Assembly: GCA_964437365.1 (NCBI GenBank)
Contig: CAYTGM010000006.1
Location: 62,001-126,000, forward strand
Source: CAYTGM01 sp964437365
Lineage (GTDB): Bacteria > Sumerlaeota > Sumerlaeia > SLMS01
DNA length: 64,000 nt
Direction of reading: 5' to 3'
Under the pieces are notes generated by a model. It made no database searches, was not told the DNA's origin, and was given only the letters and a program-made list of their open reading frames with translations. Made by a program: the position numbers and the translations under genes. Positions 16,926 through 25,564 of this stretch are shown here, piece by piece; position 1 is the stretch's first letter; every line of letters begins with the position of its first letter.

Positions 16926-18269
16926 TCAGGAGATCAGCTCTTCATACTTCTCTTTGAGTTCTGGCTGATTATCTAGATTTCTGCGAATCTGATCGTTCAC
17001 CTGACGAGTCATCCGCTTTAACGCTTCTTCAACACTCATGATATCGTTTTCAATGATGTCGAGTGTTTCTATCCAGAGACGATCAACAAACTTGGGACTG
17101 ACGAATGGGCTCACTTCATCGGAAGTGGCATTATTCATCGACTGAATAAACTTTTCCTGAAATGTTTCCCAAGGGTATTCCGGGTTGATCAATTCATCAA
17201 TCTTGTTTTCATAATCTCGGCTTGGAGGAAGTGCATCAGAACTTTGGGCGATCACCGTACCGTACTCTTCACCCGCGAGATATCCAAGAAATTCAAGCGC
17301 TTCTTCAATATTCGGACTGTTTACATTTATGCCAGGGCCCCTCGCTCCGGAAAAGTTTGTTGGCAGGGAGGGATCAAATGCCGGCAATAAGGCGCAGCCA
17401 ATCTCCTTTTCCAGTTCTGGGTATTGACGAAACTGTACCATCATCCAGCGACTTCCCCAGATGCTTGCCGCTCTTCCTGTTGCAAACCACCTGATTTCGC
17501 CGCTCCCCCAGCCACCTTCGCCAGACATGGCCGCTGCTGTGTCCGGGCTGGGAATGACTTCATGAGTCTTCATAAGGTCTTTGTAAAACTGAACTGCTGC
17601 AATTGACTCATCACTGTCCAGAACACATCTTGTCAGATCTTCCGAAAAGAAACGAGCGCCATGCTGTATATGCAAATCTCTTGCATAATGTCGGCCCATG
17701 ACCATGGCGAATTGCTTATATCCCGCTCCTGAATCACGCTTAAGGGTCAGGGGCTTCATAAGCTCGATAAACTCATCCCAGTGCATGTTATCTTTCGGAT
17801 ACTCAACGCCGGCTTCTCTAAACTGCTTCTTGTTATAGAACAAGACCTGAGATGCGGCATTCGCAGGGTATCTATACTGTTTACCATTTACCTCAACGTT
17901 TCCCGCAAGACGTGGATATGTCGTATCCAGCGAAAAACCATATTCCTCCGCATAGGGAGTAAGATCGAGAAGAATCCCTGCGTCAACGTAGGCAACCATA
18001 TCCGGAACAGAATAGACCTCAATAAGATCGGGTCCAACGCCGCTACTGCACTGGACGATAGTCTTATCAAAGGTATTGGGTTCAACAATCACGGCAATAT
18101 CACCGTGAAGTTTCATGAAGGGAGCAATCTGGTCTTCTCTGGCTGGGTTGGGATCCGTTGACCAGTAAAGCGCAGTCCTGTCAGGGAAAGGCTCTTCTGG
18201 AACCATCAACATAGCACCAAACCACATCAGGAGAACAGACACACCAGATATAAGAAAAAAAACTTTCAT
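16926..18269 (-). CDS. Family 1 extracellular (sugar) solute-binding protein
   Basis: 447 residues resembling ABC sugar-binding proteins: a hydrophobic N-terminal segment (residues 3-24), LYWSTDPNPAREDQIAPF, GPDLIEVYSVPDMVAYVDAGILLDLTPY, and YPANAASQVLFYNKKQFREAGVEYPKD (about 118-145), the usual ligand-cleft region. There is no lipobox cysteine, so the N-terminus may act as an uncleaved anchor. The start overlaps the stop of the upstream gene by 4 bp (ATGA), implying translational coupling. No permease or ATPase gene is in this window, which is unusual for the family. The likely ligand is an oligosaccharide related to the mannosidase downstream. Confidence 0.85.
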   Translation of the reverse strand: MKVFFLISGVSVLLMWFGAMLMVPEEPFPDRTALYWSTDPNPAREDQIAPFMKLHGDIAVIVEPNTFDKTIVQCSSGVGPDLIEVYSVPDMVAYVDAGILLDLTPYAEEYGFSLDTTYPRLAGNVEVNGKQYRYPANAASQVLFYNKKQFREAGVEYPKDNMHWDEFIELMKPLTLKRDSGAGYKQFAMVMGRHYARDLHIQHGARFFSEDLTRCVLDSDESIAAVQFYKDLMKTHEVIPSPDTAAAMSGEGGWGSGEIRWFATGRAASIWGSRWMMVQFRQYPELEKEIGCALLPAFDPSLPTNFSGARGPGINVNSPNIEEALEFLGYLAGEEYGTVIAQSSDALPPSRDYENKIDELINPEYPWETFQEKFIQSMNNATSDEVSPFVSPKFVDRLWIETLDIIENDIMSVEEALKRMTRQVNDQIRRNLDNQPELKEKYEELIS

Positions 18270-20119
18270 TTCCTGGCCTTTTCTCCGACTGACTGAATTG
18301 TATCCACCTCACTATAGACACGTATGATCAGGTAAAGAAGTGTCCGTATATCAACAGCTCGGACTTTTTCTCCTAATTCTTTTTTCACCAAACCGTCTAC
18401 ATCAGCGTACCAGGTCGGAGGCATCAATACCGACCGAAAGCAACGAAACTCTGGGAGGTCATGGCCATCGACTCGTTCCAAAATCGCTTTCGCTCCTTCT
18501 TTTGCCGCTTCGCGGGGCAGATCACCGTCCATGGCAATGAACGGCTGGCCTTTCCAAAGTCCACACTTCTCATGATAGCGATGAAAGACAAGCCCGGCCG
18601 GGGCCAGCTCAAAGTAAACATCAAGAGCTTCATCCGCCATGGATTCGCAATTTCCGTCCAACACAAAGGCAATCGTATCAATGTCCCATTGTTTAAAGTG
18701 CTTCCGACAATGCTCACTCCAGATTTTCAATCCACAATCCAGGTTCGAATAAGGTCGTGGCACAGTCAGATTCCGAGGGTTGACATATCCAGCACCTGAA
18801 TCACCAGCTACAAAAAGGTCTTTTTCCGTAGCAATTTGGCGTACCCAGTGCAGTCCAAGTCCAAAGCGATCAGCAAGATTGGGGTTATACCCCCAACTTA
18901 AGGGAACCTCTCCCCTTCTATCATCGGTCCAGAATTCAGGCAGGTTCCAATATAACCAGGCCGCAGAATCATAGTCACCGACAAAATGAGCATAGTATAT
19001 ACGTGGTATGATCTCTCCGCTGGCATCCAGAATCCCCTCTTCAATCAAAGAACTCTCCGTTGGGACAGGTGCTTTTTGAGGTAAGATCGGAGCCAGTTCG
19101 AAATGCTTGAAAAATGAAGCATTCACCATTGATGAATAATCGAGAGCATCGGCGTCCAGAAAAGCATTAAAACAGGAAAGGATCTCAGTGCACTTCCACT
19201 CGGCAGGAACAGCGCCATACTGACTTCCAGCGTGCCATCCGTTTTCGTGACAATTTGTGTATTTATATCTCCAAGGTACATATCCCGCGACATGAATCAT
19301 CTCTTTTTCGGCTGTTTGTTCATTCAAGGCATGGAACAAAGCTCGGAGTGTTCGCGCATCTTCTCCTTTTGGCTGATCAGGCTCGTCCACGCAGGCCTCA
19401 TCATCCCAAACATTCAAATCGAAGAAAACACCTCCCTCAGAAACGACGTAATCATGGTTCGTTAAAGTATGGTTTACTGACCATCCAGCAAACGCGCACT
19501 CACACCAGAAAGAATCAATGTAGTACCCCACTCGTCCGGGATTGACTTTCCCAGACAATATATACTTTTCAATCAACCAGCGATAAGCATCATTCTTAGC
19601 ACTCCCCGTAGAAGGGATGGTGCTTTCGGGAATCGTGCCTTTTCCAGTAAAAATCGATGTTCCATCTTCATTGAGCAGATACTTTACAGGTAAATCCTCG
19701 AATTCCTTTTCCTCAAGCAACGAGCACAAAGAGCCCTTTTCTTTTCGAAAAGGAAGAGGAAGGAGCTTTTCAACTCCACATATTGTCGACGCGAGGTTTG
19801 ACGTTGCAGGAACATTGAGGTCGTATAGAACAAAGCCCTTATAGTAATCCCGGAAAACACTCAAAGCTTCCCTGAAATCCCTGAGCTCTATATACTCTCT
19901 CCCAGCTGGCCAATCGAGCTCCTCTTTCATCACGGACAACCAGAAATCATCAACCTTTGAATTCACTCTCAGGAAGAGACGAGGTTTATCTTTATTCACG
20001 AGACCCTGGAGGCAGGAAATACAATGTATAACTTCCCACAGTCCATAAACCTCCTCTTTATTCCTTAGATCAAGTTCGTGTTCACTTGAAAGGTCCAGCG
20101 TATAGATAGGTTCCGACAA
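18266..20119 (-). CDS. GxGYxYP-domain-like putative carbohydrate-active protein
   Basis: 617 residues and no signal peptide or membrane segment. The segment GDSGAGYVNPRNL (about residues 443-455) resembles the defining motif of the GxGYxYP family, which is often annotated as putative glycoside hydrolase, and the N-terminal part (WEVIHCISCLQGLVNKDKPRLFLR) fits its companion N-terminal domain. Biochemistry of the family is essentially unknown to me. The usual members are secreted, this one appears not to be. Start is TTG 20119 with AAGG about 10 nt upstream. It sits between PhyH and the sugar-binding protein, so a role in processing the same glycan is likely. The family call is by motif recognition only. 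Confidence 0.6.
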   Translation of the reverse strand: MSEPIYTLDLSSEHELDLRNKEEVYGLWEVIHCISCLQGLVNKDKPRLFLRVNSKVDDFWLSVMKEELDWPAGREYIELRDFREALSVFRDYYKGFVLYDLNVPATSNLASTICGVEKLLPLPFRKEKGSLCSLLEEKEFEDLPVKYLLNEDGTSIFTGKGTIPESTIPSTGSAKNDAYRWLIEKYILSGKVNPGRVGYYIDSFWCECAFAGWSVNHTLTNHDYVVSEGGVFFDLNVWDDEACVDEPDQPKGEDARTLRALFHALNEQTAEKEMIHVAGYVPWRYKYTNCHENGWHAGSQYGAVPAEWKCTEILSCFNAFLDADALDYSSMVNASFFKHFELAPILPQKAPVPTESSLIEEGILDASGEIIPRIYYAHFVGDYDSAAWLYWNLPEFWTDDRRGEVPLSWGYNPNLADRFGLGLHWVRQIATEKDLFVAGDSGAGYVNPRNLTVPRPYSNLDCGLKIWSEHCRKHFKQWDIDTIAFVLDGNCESMADEALDVYFELAPAGLVFHRYHEKCGLWKGQPFIAMDGDLPREAAKEGAKAILERVDGHDLPEFRCFRSVLMPPTWYADVDGLVKKELGEKVRAVDIRTLLYLIIRVYSEVDTIQSVGEKARK

Positions 20120-20156
20120 TGTTATTTAACCTTGCTTAGATTGCCTTCAAAATTCT

Positions 20157-20987
20157 TCATTTGAATAGATAGGGCCAGTACTCACCTTCATAAACATCCC
20201 CATCTTTCTTCCCCAGCTCACGCATCAGTATCGCATTCATATGATTGTCGTTATCCGTTCCTGCGATGTATGTCGCATCACCAGGCATCAGATGTAGAAC
20301 GAGAGACCGCCGAGGCCTGTTTGTCATGTTTGGTCCGCTACCGTGAATGGTGAGACAATGATGGAAACTAACACAACCAGCCTTCATTTCGAGGGGAACG
20401 GTTTTGAATTCATGACCTGTCTGTTCTTCTACGTTCTTTTTATAGTTATCCATATCCTGATCGAAGAAGTTTCCTTCGATACGCCCCCATTTATGACTTT
20501 TTGGGACAACCTGCATGCAGCCATTCTCAACCGAAACATCGTCGAAGGCAACCCACGCCGTCAGCAAGCGATCGTCGGCGCATTTCCAGTAATTATTGTC
20601 CTGATGCCAGCCAACATTTGCTCCAGCAGCCTGGCTCCCCTGCCCTGGTTTGTAGAGCAGTTGATCGTGCCAAAGTTTAATCGAGGACTCTCCAGATAAT
20701 TTGGCGGCCATTTCTCCGATGACCTCATTCGTGACGAGTTCTCTCATGGTATTATTAGTCCAGTGGGCCTGATCCATCTTTCTTATGGAGAGTGGATTAT
20801 CACCGAGGCGCCATGGTCCTCCCCAGGGTTCTTTGCCGGTTTCAAACTCTGCTGCCCAGATCCGATACATGGCATTGCGAAGTCTCTCGAGAAAATCGTC
20901 ATCCAGGACTTTATCGGAAATCCAGTAACCGTTCTCATTCCAGAACGAGATATCCTCTTTTGTTGGCAGAATTGTTTGGGTCAGCAT
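20157..20987 (-). CDS. PhyH family dioxygenase, first gene of carbohydrate operon
   Basis: 276-residue Fe(II)/2-oxoglutarate oxygenase. Iron ligands are visible in GWHQDNNYW (HxD) and in HHCLTIHGSGPN (distal His), with NGCMQVVPKSHKWG between. The C-terminus (GDATYIAGTDNDNHMN) is typical of the PhyH branch common in marine and sponge-associated bacteria. ATG 20987 is preceded by AAAGGA. It leads a four-gene unit with the GxGYxYP protein, the sugar-binding protein and the GH38 enzyme, suggesting oxidative modification of a sugar or sugar ether, for example demethylation; that is inference from context. Confidence 0.88.
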   Translation of the reverse strand: MLTQTILPTKEDISFWNENGYWISDKVLDDDFLERLRNAMYRIWAAEFETGKEPWGGPWRLGDNPLSIRKMDQAHWTNNTMRELVTNEVIGEMAAKLSGESSIKLWHDQLLYKPGQGSQAAGANVGWHQDNNYWKCADDRLLTAWVAFDDVSVENGCMQVVPKSHKWGRIEGNFFDQDMDNYKKNVEEQTGHEFKTVPLEMKAGCVSFHHCLTIHGSGPNMTNRPRRSLVLHLMPGDATYIAGTDNDNHMNAILMRELGKKDGDVYEGEYWPYLFK

Positions 20988-21245
20988 TTGTGTTCCTTTG
21001 CTTCTTGAAGTGTCACATTTTCGGCAAGAATCGCTCTAAATCAGTCTTTTTTTACAATTCTTGGCTCTTATTGGTAAACAATGGCCATGACTGTGGGCTG
21101 AAGTAAAGTCTTTTCAGCTTGGCTCAGGAAAAAATGTAAGCGGTTTCATTTACCCCGCTCAAGGAAATGTTTGCCCCACTATCTCGCCATCCACCAATTT
21201 CATCCTCTAATTTAATACATACTGGTACACACCAGGAGGACACAT
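20988..21245. promoter_or_regulatory. Divergent control region of xylA and the PhyH-mannosidase operon
   Basis: 258 bp between two divergent sugar-related units. It carries the cre-type operator at 21135-21148 and an AGGAGGA ribosome-binding site (21234-21240) for xylA. T-rich and A-rich runs flank the operator but no certain promoter boxes were assigned. Confidence 0.65.
21135..21148. promoter_or_regulatory. LacI/CcpA-type operator (cre-like)
   Basis: TGTAAGCGGTTTCA matches the cre consensus TGWAANCGNTNWCA at every position, with the central CG typical of LacI-family operators. It lies about 100 bp upstream of xylA and 150 bp upstream of the divergent PhyH gene, so one regulator could control both. 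No LacI-family gene is in the window. Confidence 0.7.
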
Positions 21246-22559
21246 ATGAGTCAGCAATATTTCCCTAAGATCTCAAAGGTCCAATACGAAGGACCTGATA
21301 CGAAAAATCCCTTTGCCTTTCGCCATTACAACCCAGCTGAGAAAGTCCTGGGTAAAACCATGGAAGAACACCTCCGCTTTGCCGTCTGCTACTGGCATAC
21401 CTTCAAGTTTCTCGGCAACGATCCCTTTGGCCTGCCAACAATGACCCGCAGCTACAATGATTTCTCTGACCCGATGAAGGTCGCCGAAGAAACCATGCAC
21501 GCCGCTTTCGAATTCTTCACAAAACTTGGGGTGAAGTTCTGGTGTTTTCATGATCGAGATATTTCCCCGGAAGCTGACAACCTTTCTGAAACAAACAAAC
21601 GCCTCGATCAGATCGTCTCGCTTGCAAAGAAACTTCAGGATGAGAATGGGATTTCTCTTCTCTGGGGGACGACCAACGCCTTCTCGAACCCCAGGTTCCT
21701 CGCTGGAGCCTCAACAAACCCCTCACCCGAGATCTTTGCTTATGCTGCAGCGCAGGTGAAGAAAGCGATGGAGTGTACGCACGAACTCGGCGGAGCTGGT
21801 TATGTATTCTGGGGTGGTCGTGAAGGTTATGAAACACTCCTGAACACAGACATGAAACGCGAGATGGACCACCTTGGAATTTTCCTTAATCGAGCCGTTG
21901 ATTATAAGAAGAAAATCGGCTTTGAAGGTCAGCTATACATCGAGCCAAAACCCAAGGAACCCACCAAGCATCAGTATGATTTCGACGCAGGCAACTGCCA
22001 CGCTTTCCTTCAAAAGTATGGTCTCGACAAACACCTTAAACTTAATATTGAGGCAAACCACGCTACCCTCGCTGCCCACAGTTTTGTCCATGAGCTTGAA
22101 TATTGTGTCGCGAACGACCTTCTCGGTTCTGTTGATGCAAACCGAGGCGACACTCTCCTCGGCTGGGATACCGATCAGTTCCCGACGAATATCTACGAAA
22201 CAACCCTCGCCATGCATACGATTCTAAAGGGCGGAGGATTCACCACAGGCGGTCTAAACTTTGATGCAAAACTTCGTCGACAATCCATCGATCCTGAGGA
22301 CCTCTTCCATGCACACATCGGTGCAATGGACGCCTTTGCTCGAGGACTTAAAATAGCCGCAAAGATCATCGAAGATAAACGATTCGAAGACTTTACAAAA
22401 CAGCGCTACAGTAAGTGGGACAGTGGCATTGGGCAGGATATTGAAAAGGGTAAAGCCGGATTCGAAGACCTGGAAAAGTATATACTTAAGAATGGTGAAC
22501 CCGAGGTACAAAGCGGTCGCCAGGAAATGCTCGAGAATATTCTAAACGAGTATATCTAA
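21246..22559 (+). CDS. xylA: Xylose isomerase
   Basis: Converts D-xylose to D-xylulose (also glucose to fructose) using two divalent cations. 437 residues, matching the long class II enzyme. Landmarks are FWCFHDRDI (catalytic His), YVFWGGREGYETLLNTDM (the family signature with metal-binding Glu), IEPKPKEPTKHQYDFD, and SVDANRGDTLLGWDTDQFP (metal-binding Asp cluster). ATG 21246 is preceded by AGGAGGA with 5-nt spacing. No xylulokinase is adjacent. Regulation by a LacI-type protein is suggested by the operator upstream, and a strong terminator follows. Confidence 0.97.
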   Translation: MSQQYFPKISKVQYEGPDTKNPFAFRHYNPAEKVLGKTMEEHLRFAVCYWHTFKFLGNDPFGLPTMTRSYNDFSDPMKVAEETMHAAFEFFTKLGVKFWCFHDRDISPEADNLSETNKRLDQIVSLAKKLQDENGISLLWGTTNAFSNPRFLAGASTNPSPEIFAYAAAQVKKAMECTHELGGAGYVFWGGREGYETLLNTDMKREMDHLGIFLNRAVDYKKKIGFEGQLYIEPKPKEPTKHQYDFDAGNCHAFLQKYGLDKHLKLNIEANHATLAAHSFVHELEYCVANDLLGSVDANRGDTLLGWDTDQFPTNIYETTLAMHTILKGGGFTTGGLNFDAKLRRQSIDPEDLFHAHIGAMDAFARGLKIAAKIIEDKRFEDFTKQRYSKWDSGIGQDIEKGKAGFEDLEKYILKNGEPEVQSGRQEMLENILNEYI

Positions 22560-22609
22560 TCTGTCAGCACTGTTTGGACGCTGTTTTCAATCAGGTCATG
22601 ACTACAACC

Positions 22610-22654
22610 TCCCCAGGTAGCTTCTCTTTTCAGGCGGCCTGGGGAACTTTTTTT
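22610..22654 (+). terminator. Rho-independent terminator after xylA
   Basis: Stem TCCCCAGG (22610-22617) / CCTGGGGA (22638-22645) with a 20-nt loop, followed by seven T residues (22648-22654). Confidence 0.85.
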
Positions 22655-22746
22655 GTCAGCACCTTATTCCGCGAATTCTTCTTATACTGAAATGGCAAGA
22701 TTCGTGCACTCTCCTGCGGATATGTTAGACTGGAGTCAAACTAGCT

Positions 22747-23859
22747 GTGCGCATACACCTTTATCTACTTTTCACCCTGATCACGATCTCATTCCTTTCT
22801 GGATTAAGAGCTGAAGAGCCGGATTCTGAATTTCGAAAAGCTTTACCAGGCTATGATTTTCAGTTTCCACGGGATCACGGGTCACACCCTGAGTTTCAGA
22901 ATGAATGGTGGTATTTTACGGGCAATCTTGATTCAGAGGATCATGAGTTTGGATTTATGTTCACGATTTTCCGGTCCGCCGTTGCTCCCCCACCAGCCGA
23001 AGTTGGAAGCAAATCCACACTTTCTTCGAACCAACTCTATCTCGGGCACTTTGCCCTCTCTAACCTGACGGACGAGAAACACCGCAGCTGGGAAAGGATT
23101 GGACGCCCCGCCTTCAATCTCGCAGGAGCTTCTGAGGAGAGACTTTCCGCCTCCGTGGGCCCTTGGAAAATGGAGATGGACGGCACCGAAACGATTCAAA
23201 TCCACGTCCAGGAAGGAACCTTCCAGCTGGAGCTGGAACTCAGGCCGGATAAGCCTTTCGTACTTCACGGAGAAGATGGAGTTCATCAGAAGGCTGACGA
23301 TCCAGGCCAGGCCTCCCATTATATCAGCTATACAAACCTTTCAACAGTCGGAAAAATCACATGGGATAACGAACAGCACCAGGTCAAAGGCAAGAGCTGG
23401 ATGGATCACGAATTTGGAACAAACCAGCTTTCTGACGACCAGGTTGGCTGGGACTGGTTTGCTATCCAACTCGAAAATGACGTTGAGCTGATGGTCTATA
23501 TGCTACGTGAAAAGTCTGGATCCTTTACAAACAAGAGTTCAGGAAGCATTGTCTTTCCTGATGGGCGTCTCGTAGAGGTCGATCAGTCACAATTCGCGAT
23601 CAAACCATTAGAATCATGGAAAAGCCCAACATCAGGGGCTGAGTATCCAATCAGATGGGAGCTTGAACTACCTGAGTATAAAACGAAACTAAATGTGACG
23701 ACCCCTTTGAAGTCTCAGGAAATGCAGGTTCAGCGCTATACAGGCACTACCTACTGGGAAGGTGCCGTTCGTGTTGAAGGCACCTGGCAGGGAGAAGAAA
23801 CAAGTGGGAAGGGGTACGTGGAGCTCGTTGGTTACGATGGAGCGCTACCCTATCTATAA
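22747..23859 (+). CDS. Secreted CrtC/AttH-like lipocalin-domain protein
   Basis: 370 residues with a signal peptide (LLFTLITISFLSGLRAEE). The N-terminal motif FPRDHGSHPEFQNEWWYFTG is the hallmark of the AttH/CrtC (carotenoid 1,2-hydratase-like) two-lipocalin family, and SWMDHEFGTNQL in the middle is the second conserved block. Many members are periplasmic proteins of unknown function often encoded beside ABC transporters of the LolCDE/MacB type, which are not present here. A carotenoid function is not supported, since no carotenoid genes are nearby. The start is GTG 22747 with a weak ribosome-binding site. It ends 24 bp before the convergent neighbour. Confidence 0.85.
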   Translation: MRIHLYLLFTLITISFLSGLRAEEPDSEFRKALPGYDFQFPRDHGSHPEFQNEWWYFTGNLDSEDHEFGFMFTIFRSAVAPPPAEVGSKSTLSSNQLYLGHFALSNLTDEKHRSWERIGRPAFNLAGASEERLSASVGPWKMEMDGTETIQIHVQEGTFQLELELRPDKPFVLHGEDGVHQKADDPGQASHYISYTNLSTVGKITWDNEQHQVKGKSWMDHEFGTNQLSDDQVGWDWFAIQLENDVELMVYMLREKSGSFTNKSSGSIVFPDGRLVEVDQSQFAIKPLESWKSPTSGAEYPIRWELELPEYKTKLNVTTPLKSQEMQVQRYTGTTYWEGAVRVEGTWQGEETSGKGYVELVGYDGALPYL

Positions 23860-23883
23860 TCTAATCATTCTCACTTGTACTTA

Positions 23884-25548
23884 TTATCGAATCTGAAATT
23901 TCCGCACCTTTTTAAGCTTACGTTTTTCATTTAACTCGGCGACCTCTTCGTTTGTAAAGTGGGTCCACTCGTTCAATGTGCTCTCCTGGTATGTATTGGA
24001 GTTGGCTACGTAAATACTGGTAGCATCCGTACCGGCAGAAAGTCTCTTAAATCTCAGATCCCCTGAAAGATAGACCTTATCGGTAATAACGAACTCTGAA
24101 TCCGCCAGCTTGAAGGTGCGCTCAAACTTGATCCCCAGCGGTGATTTACCAACGATCAGTACTTTCTGTAGTATAGATCTCACAAGATTTGCATGGAATC
24201 GTCCGACGGTCAGCATAAAGCAGCGAAATAAGATTTGTTTGAATGGCGTCGGCAGAGGGTATTTCCGCTGCTGAAAAACGCCACGCATCGAGACTTGCTG
24301 AGCGTCATCAGATACTTTAACCTTTGCATCCGAAACGATGTGAGTAACAACAACACGTCCATCTTCAAGCTCACCGATAAGCCCGGTATCACCCGCTTCC
24401 ATCCCTTCCTCTGTAATGGCTTTGAAGGCACCACCTTTCGAGGCATTCAGATTCAAGTGATAACCTGGCGTTCTTGCGGAAAGCATCTTCGCTTCCGGAA
24501 ACCATTTGTATTCGGGTTTTTTCGGAAGCTGGACAGGCCCGGGCCGATCTATTTCTGCGTAATCTCTCCAGGCATGAATCCAGTCGTATATATAGTGTGC
24601 GCACATCCGATCATCGTCATTAAAATATCGCTTACGATTCGGCATCCCCTTATAGAGAAAAGAATCGGCAATCTCGGCTGCCTTAGTTGAAAAGGGCGCC
24701 ATCAGCTCGAACCCGTGTGGATAAAAGTGATAGGTATTTCTGCTGCCGTATTCACCTGCGTACGACCCGTCAGGGTGCATGAAATAATGGGCAAAATCAA
24801 CGGCCTTCAGGAGCACCTCTTTAATGACAGGGTCCTGACTCTTTGCCCAGAGCTTTCCAAAGAATGCGATACTGCAGGAATGATATCCGGGGTCTGCACC
24901 TTCATACTCCTGGAACCAGCCCTCCTTCTTACCCCAACTGAGCGTCAAATCCCTGAAATCATCAGCCCCTTGTCTATACTTCTCGTCACCGGTGAGAAGG
25001 TAGACATTGTAAAGTGCAAGGGCTGCGAATGCCTGATGATTGGCAAGTTTCCCCGTTTCGTTGTGATTGAGGAGCCAGTCTCCCCTTGTTGCGAAGAACT
25101 CAAGCTGACGATCAGTCACTTCATCAAGCTCGAGACATGTCTCAGTCATGGCGTAAAGCGAGAAAACGAGGGCACCCATAGCTCGTTCGAAGGGGAAATA
25201 GTCATCTGTTGTCCCGTTCGGATAGGAACTCTTAATGGCATAGTCAACTCCCGCGAGAGCCAGTTCCTTTAAGCGCAGCTTGCCTTTGTATCGATTGTGC
25301 GGGAGATCGTATTTATAGGCAAGGGCGAGCGGAAGAACAAATTCCTGATTCATTCCACAGGGGAAGTCCATGGTACGATAATGCCAGAAGCTTCGATCAA
25401 AACATCCATAGGTCTTGCTATATGGATTCTTGTCAACCATGAGGATAAGCCTGGGAAGCCCTCGAAGAGCTTCAAAGGCATACCAGTCTTTATGGCCCGG
25501 AGCTGGTTGAGGGGCAAACAGCTCTGCGCCTTGTATATTTTTTGTCAT
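23884..25548 (-). CDS. Putative alpha/alpha-toroid carbohydrate-processing protein
   Basis: 554 residues, no signal peptide or membrane helix. I do not recognise a named family. The first 330 residues are helical with repeated aromatic-rich turns (DRSFWHYRTMDFPCGMNQE, NGTTDDYFPFERAMGALVFSLYA, NHQAFAALALYNVYLLTGDEKY, HPDGSYAGEYGSRNTYHFYPHG), as in (alpha/alpha)6-toroid enzymes such as heparinase II/III, alginate lyase and glucuronyl hydrolases. The last 200 residues look like a beta-sandwich, also seen in such lyases. It may act on an uronic-acid polysaccharide or in its biosynthesis. ATG 25548 (GTG 25551 possible). It lies 16 bp after the beta-helix gene on the same strand, so the two are probably co-transcribed. 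Confidence 0.5.
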   Translation of the reverse strand: MTKNIQGAELFAPQPAPGHKDWYAFEALRGLPRLILMVDKNPYSKTYGCFDRSFWHYRTMDFPCGMNQEFVLPLALAYKYDLPHNRYKGKLRLKELALAGVDYAIKSSYPNGTTDDYFPFERAMGALVFSLYAMTETCLELDEVTDRQLEFFATRGDWLLNHNETGKLANHQAFAALALYNVYLLTGDEKYRQGADDFRDLTLSWGKKEGWFQEYEGADPGYHSCSIAFFGKLWAKSQDPVIKEVLLKAVDFAHYFMHPDGSYAGEYGSRNTYHFYPHGFELMAPFSTKAAEIADSFLYKGMPNRKRYFNDDDRMCAHYIYDWIHAWRDYAEIDRPGPVQLPKKPEYKWFPEAKMLSARTPGYHLNLNASKGGAFKAITEEGMEAGDTGLIGELEDGRVVVTHIVSDAKVKVSDDAQQVSMRGVFQQRKYPLPTPFKQILFRCFMLTVGRFHANLVRSILQKVLIVGKSPLGIKFERTFKLADSEFVITDKVYLSGDLRFKRLSAGTDATSIYVANSNTYQESTLNEWTHFTNEEVAELNEKRKLKKVRKFQIR

Positions 25549-25564
25549 CACTTCAGACTCGCGA

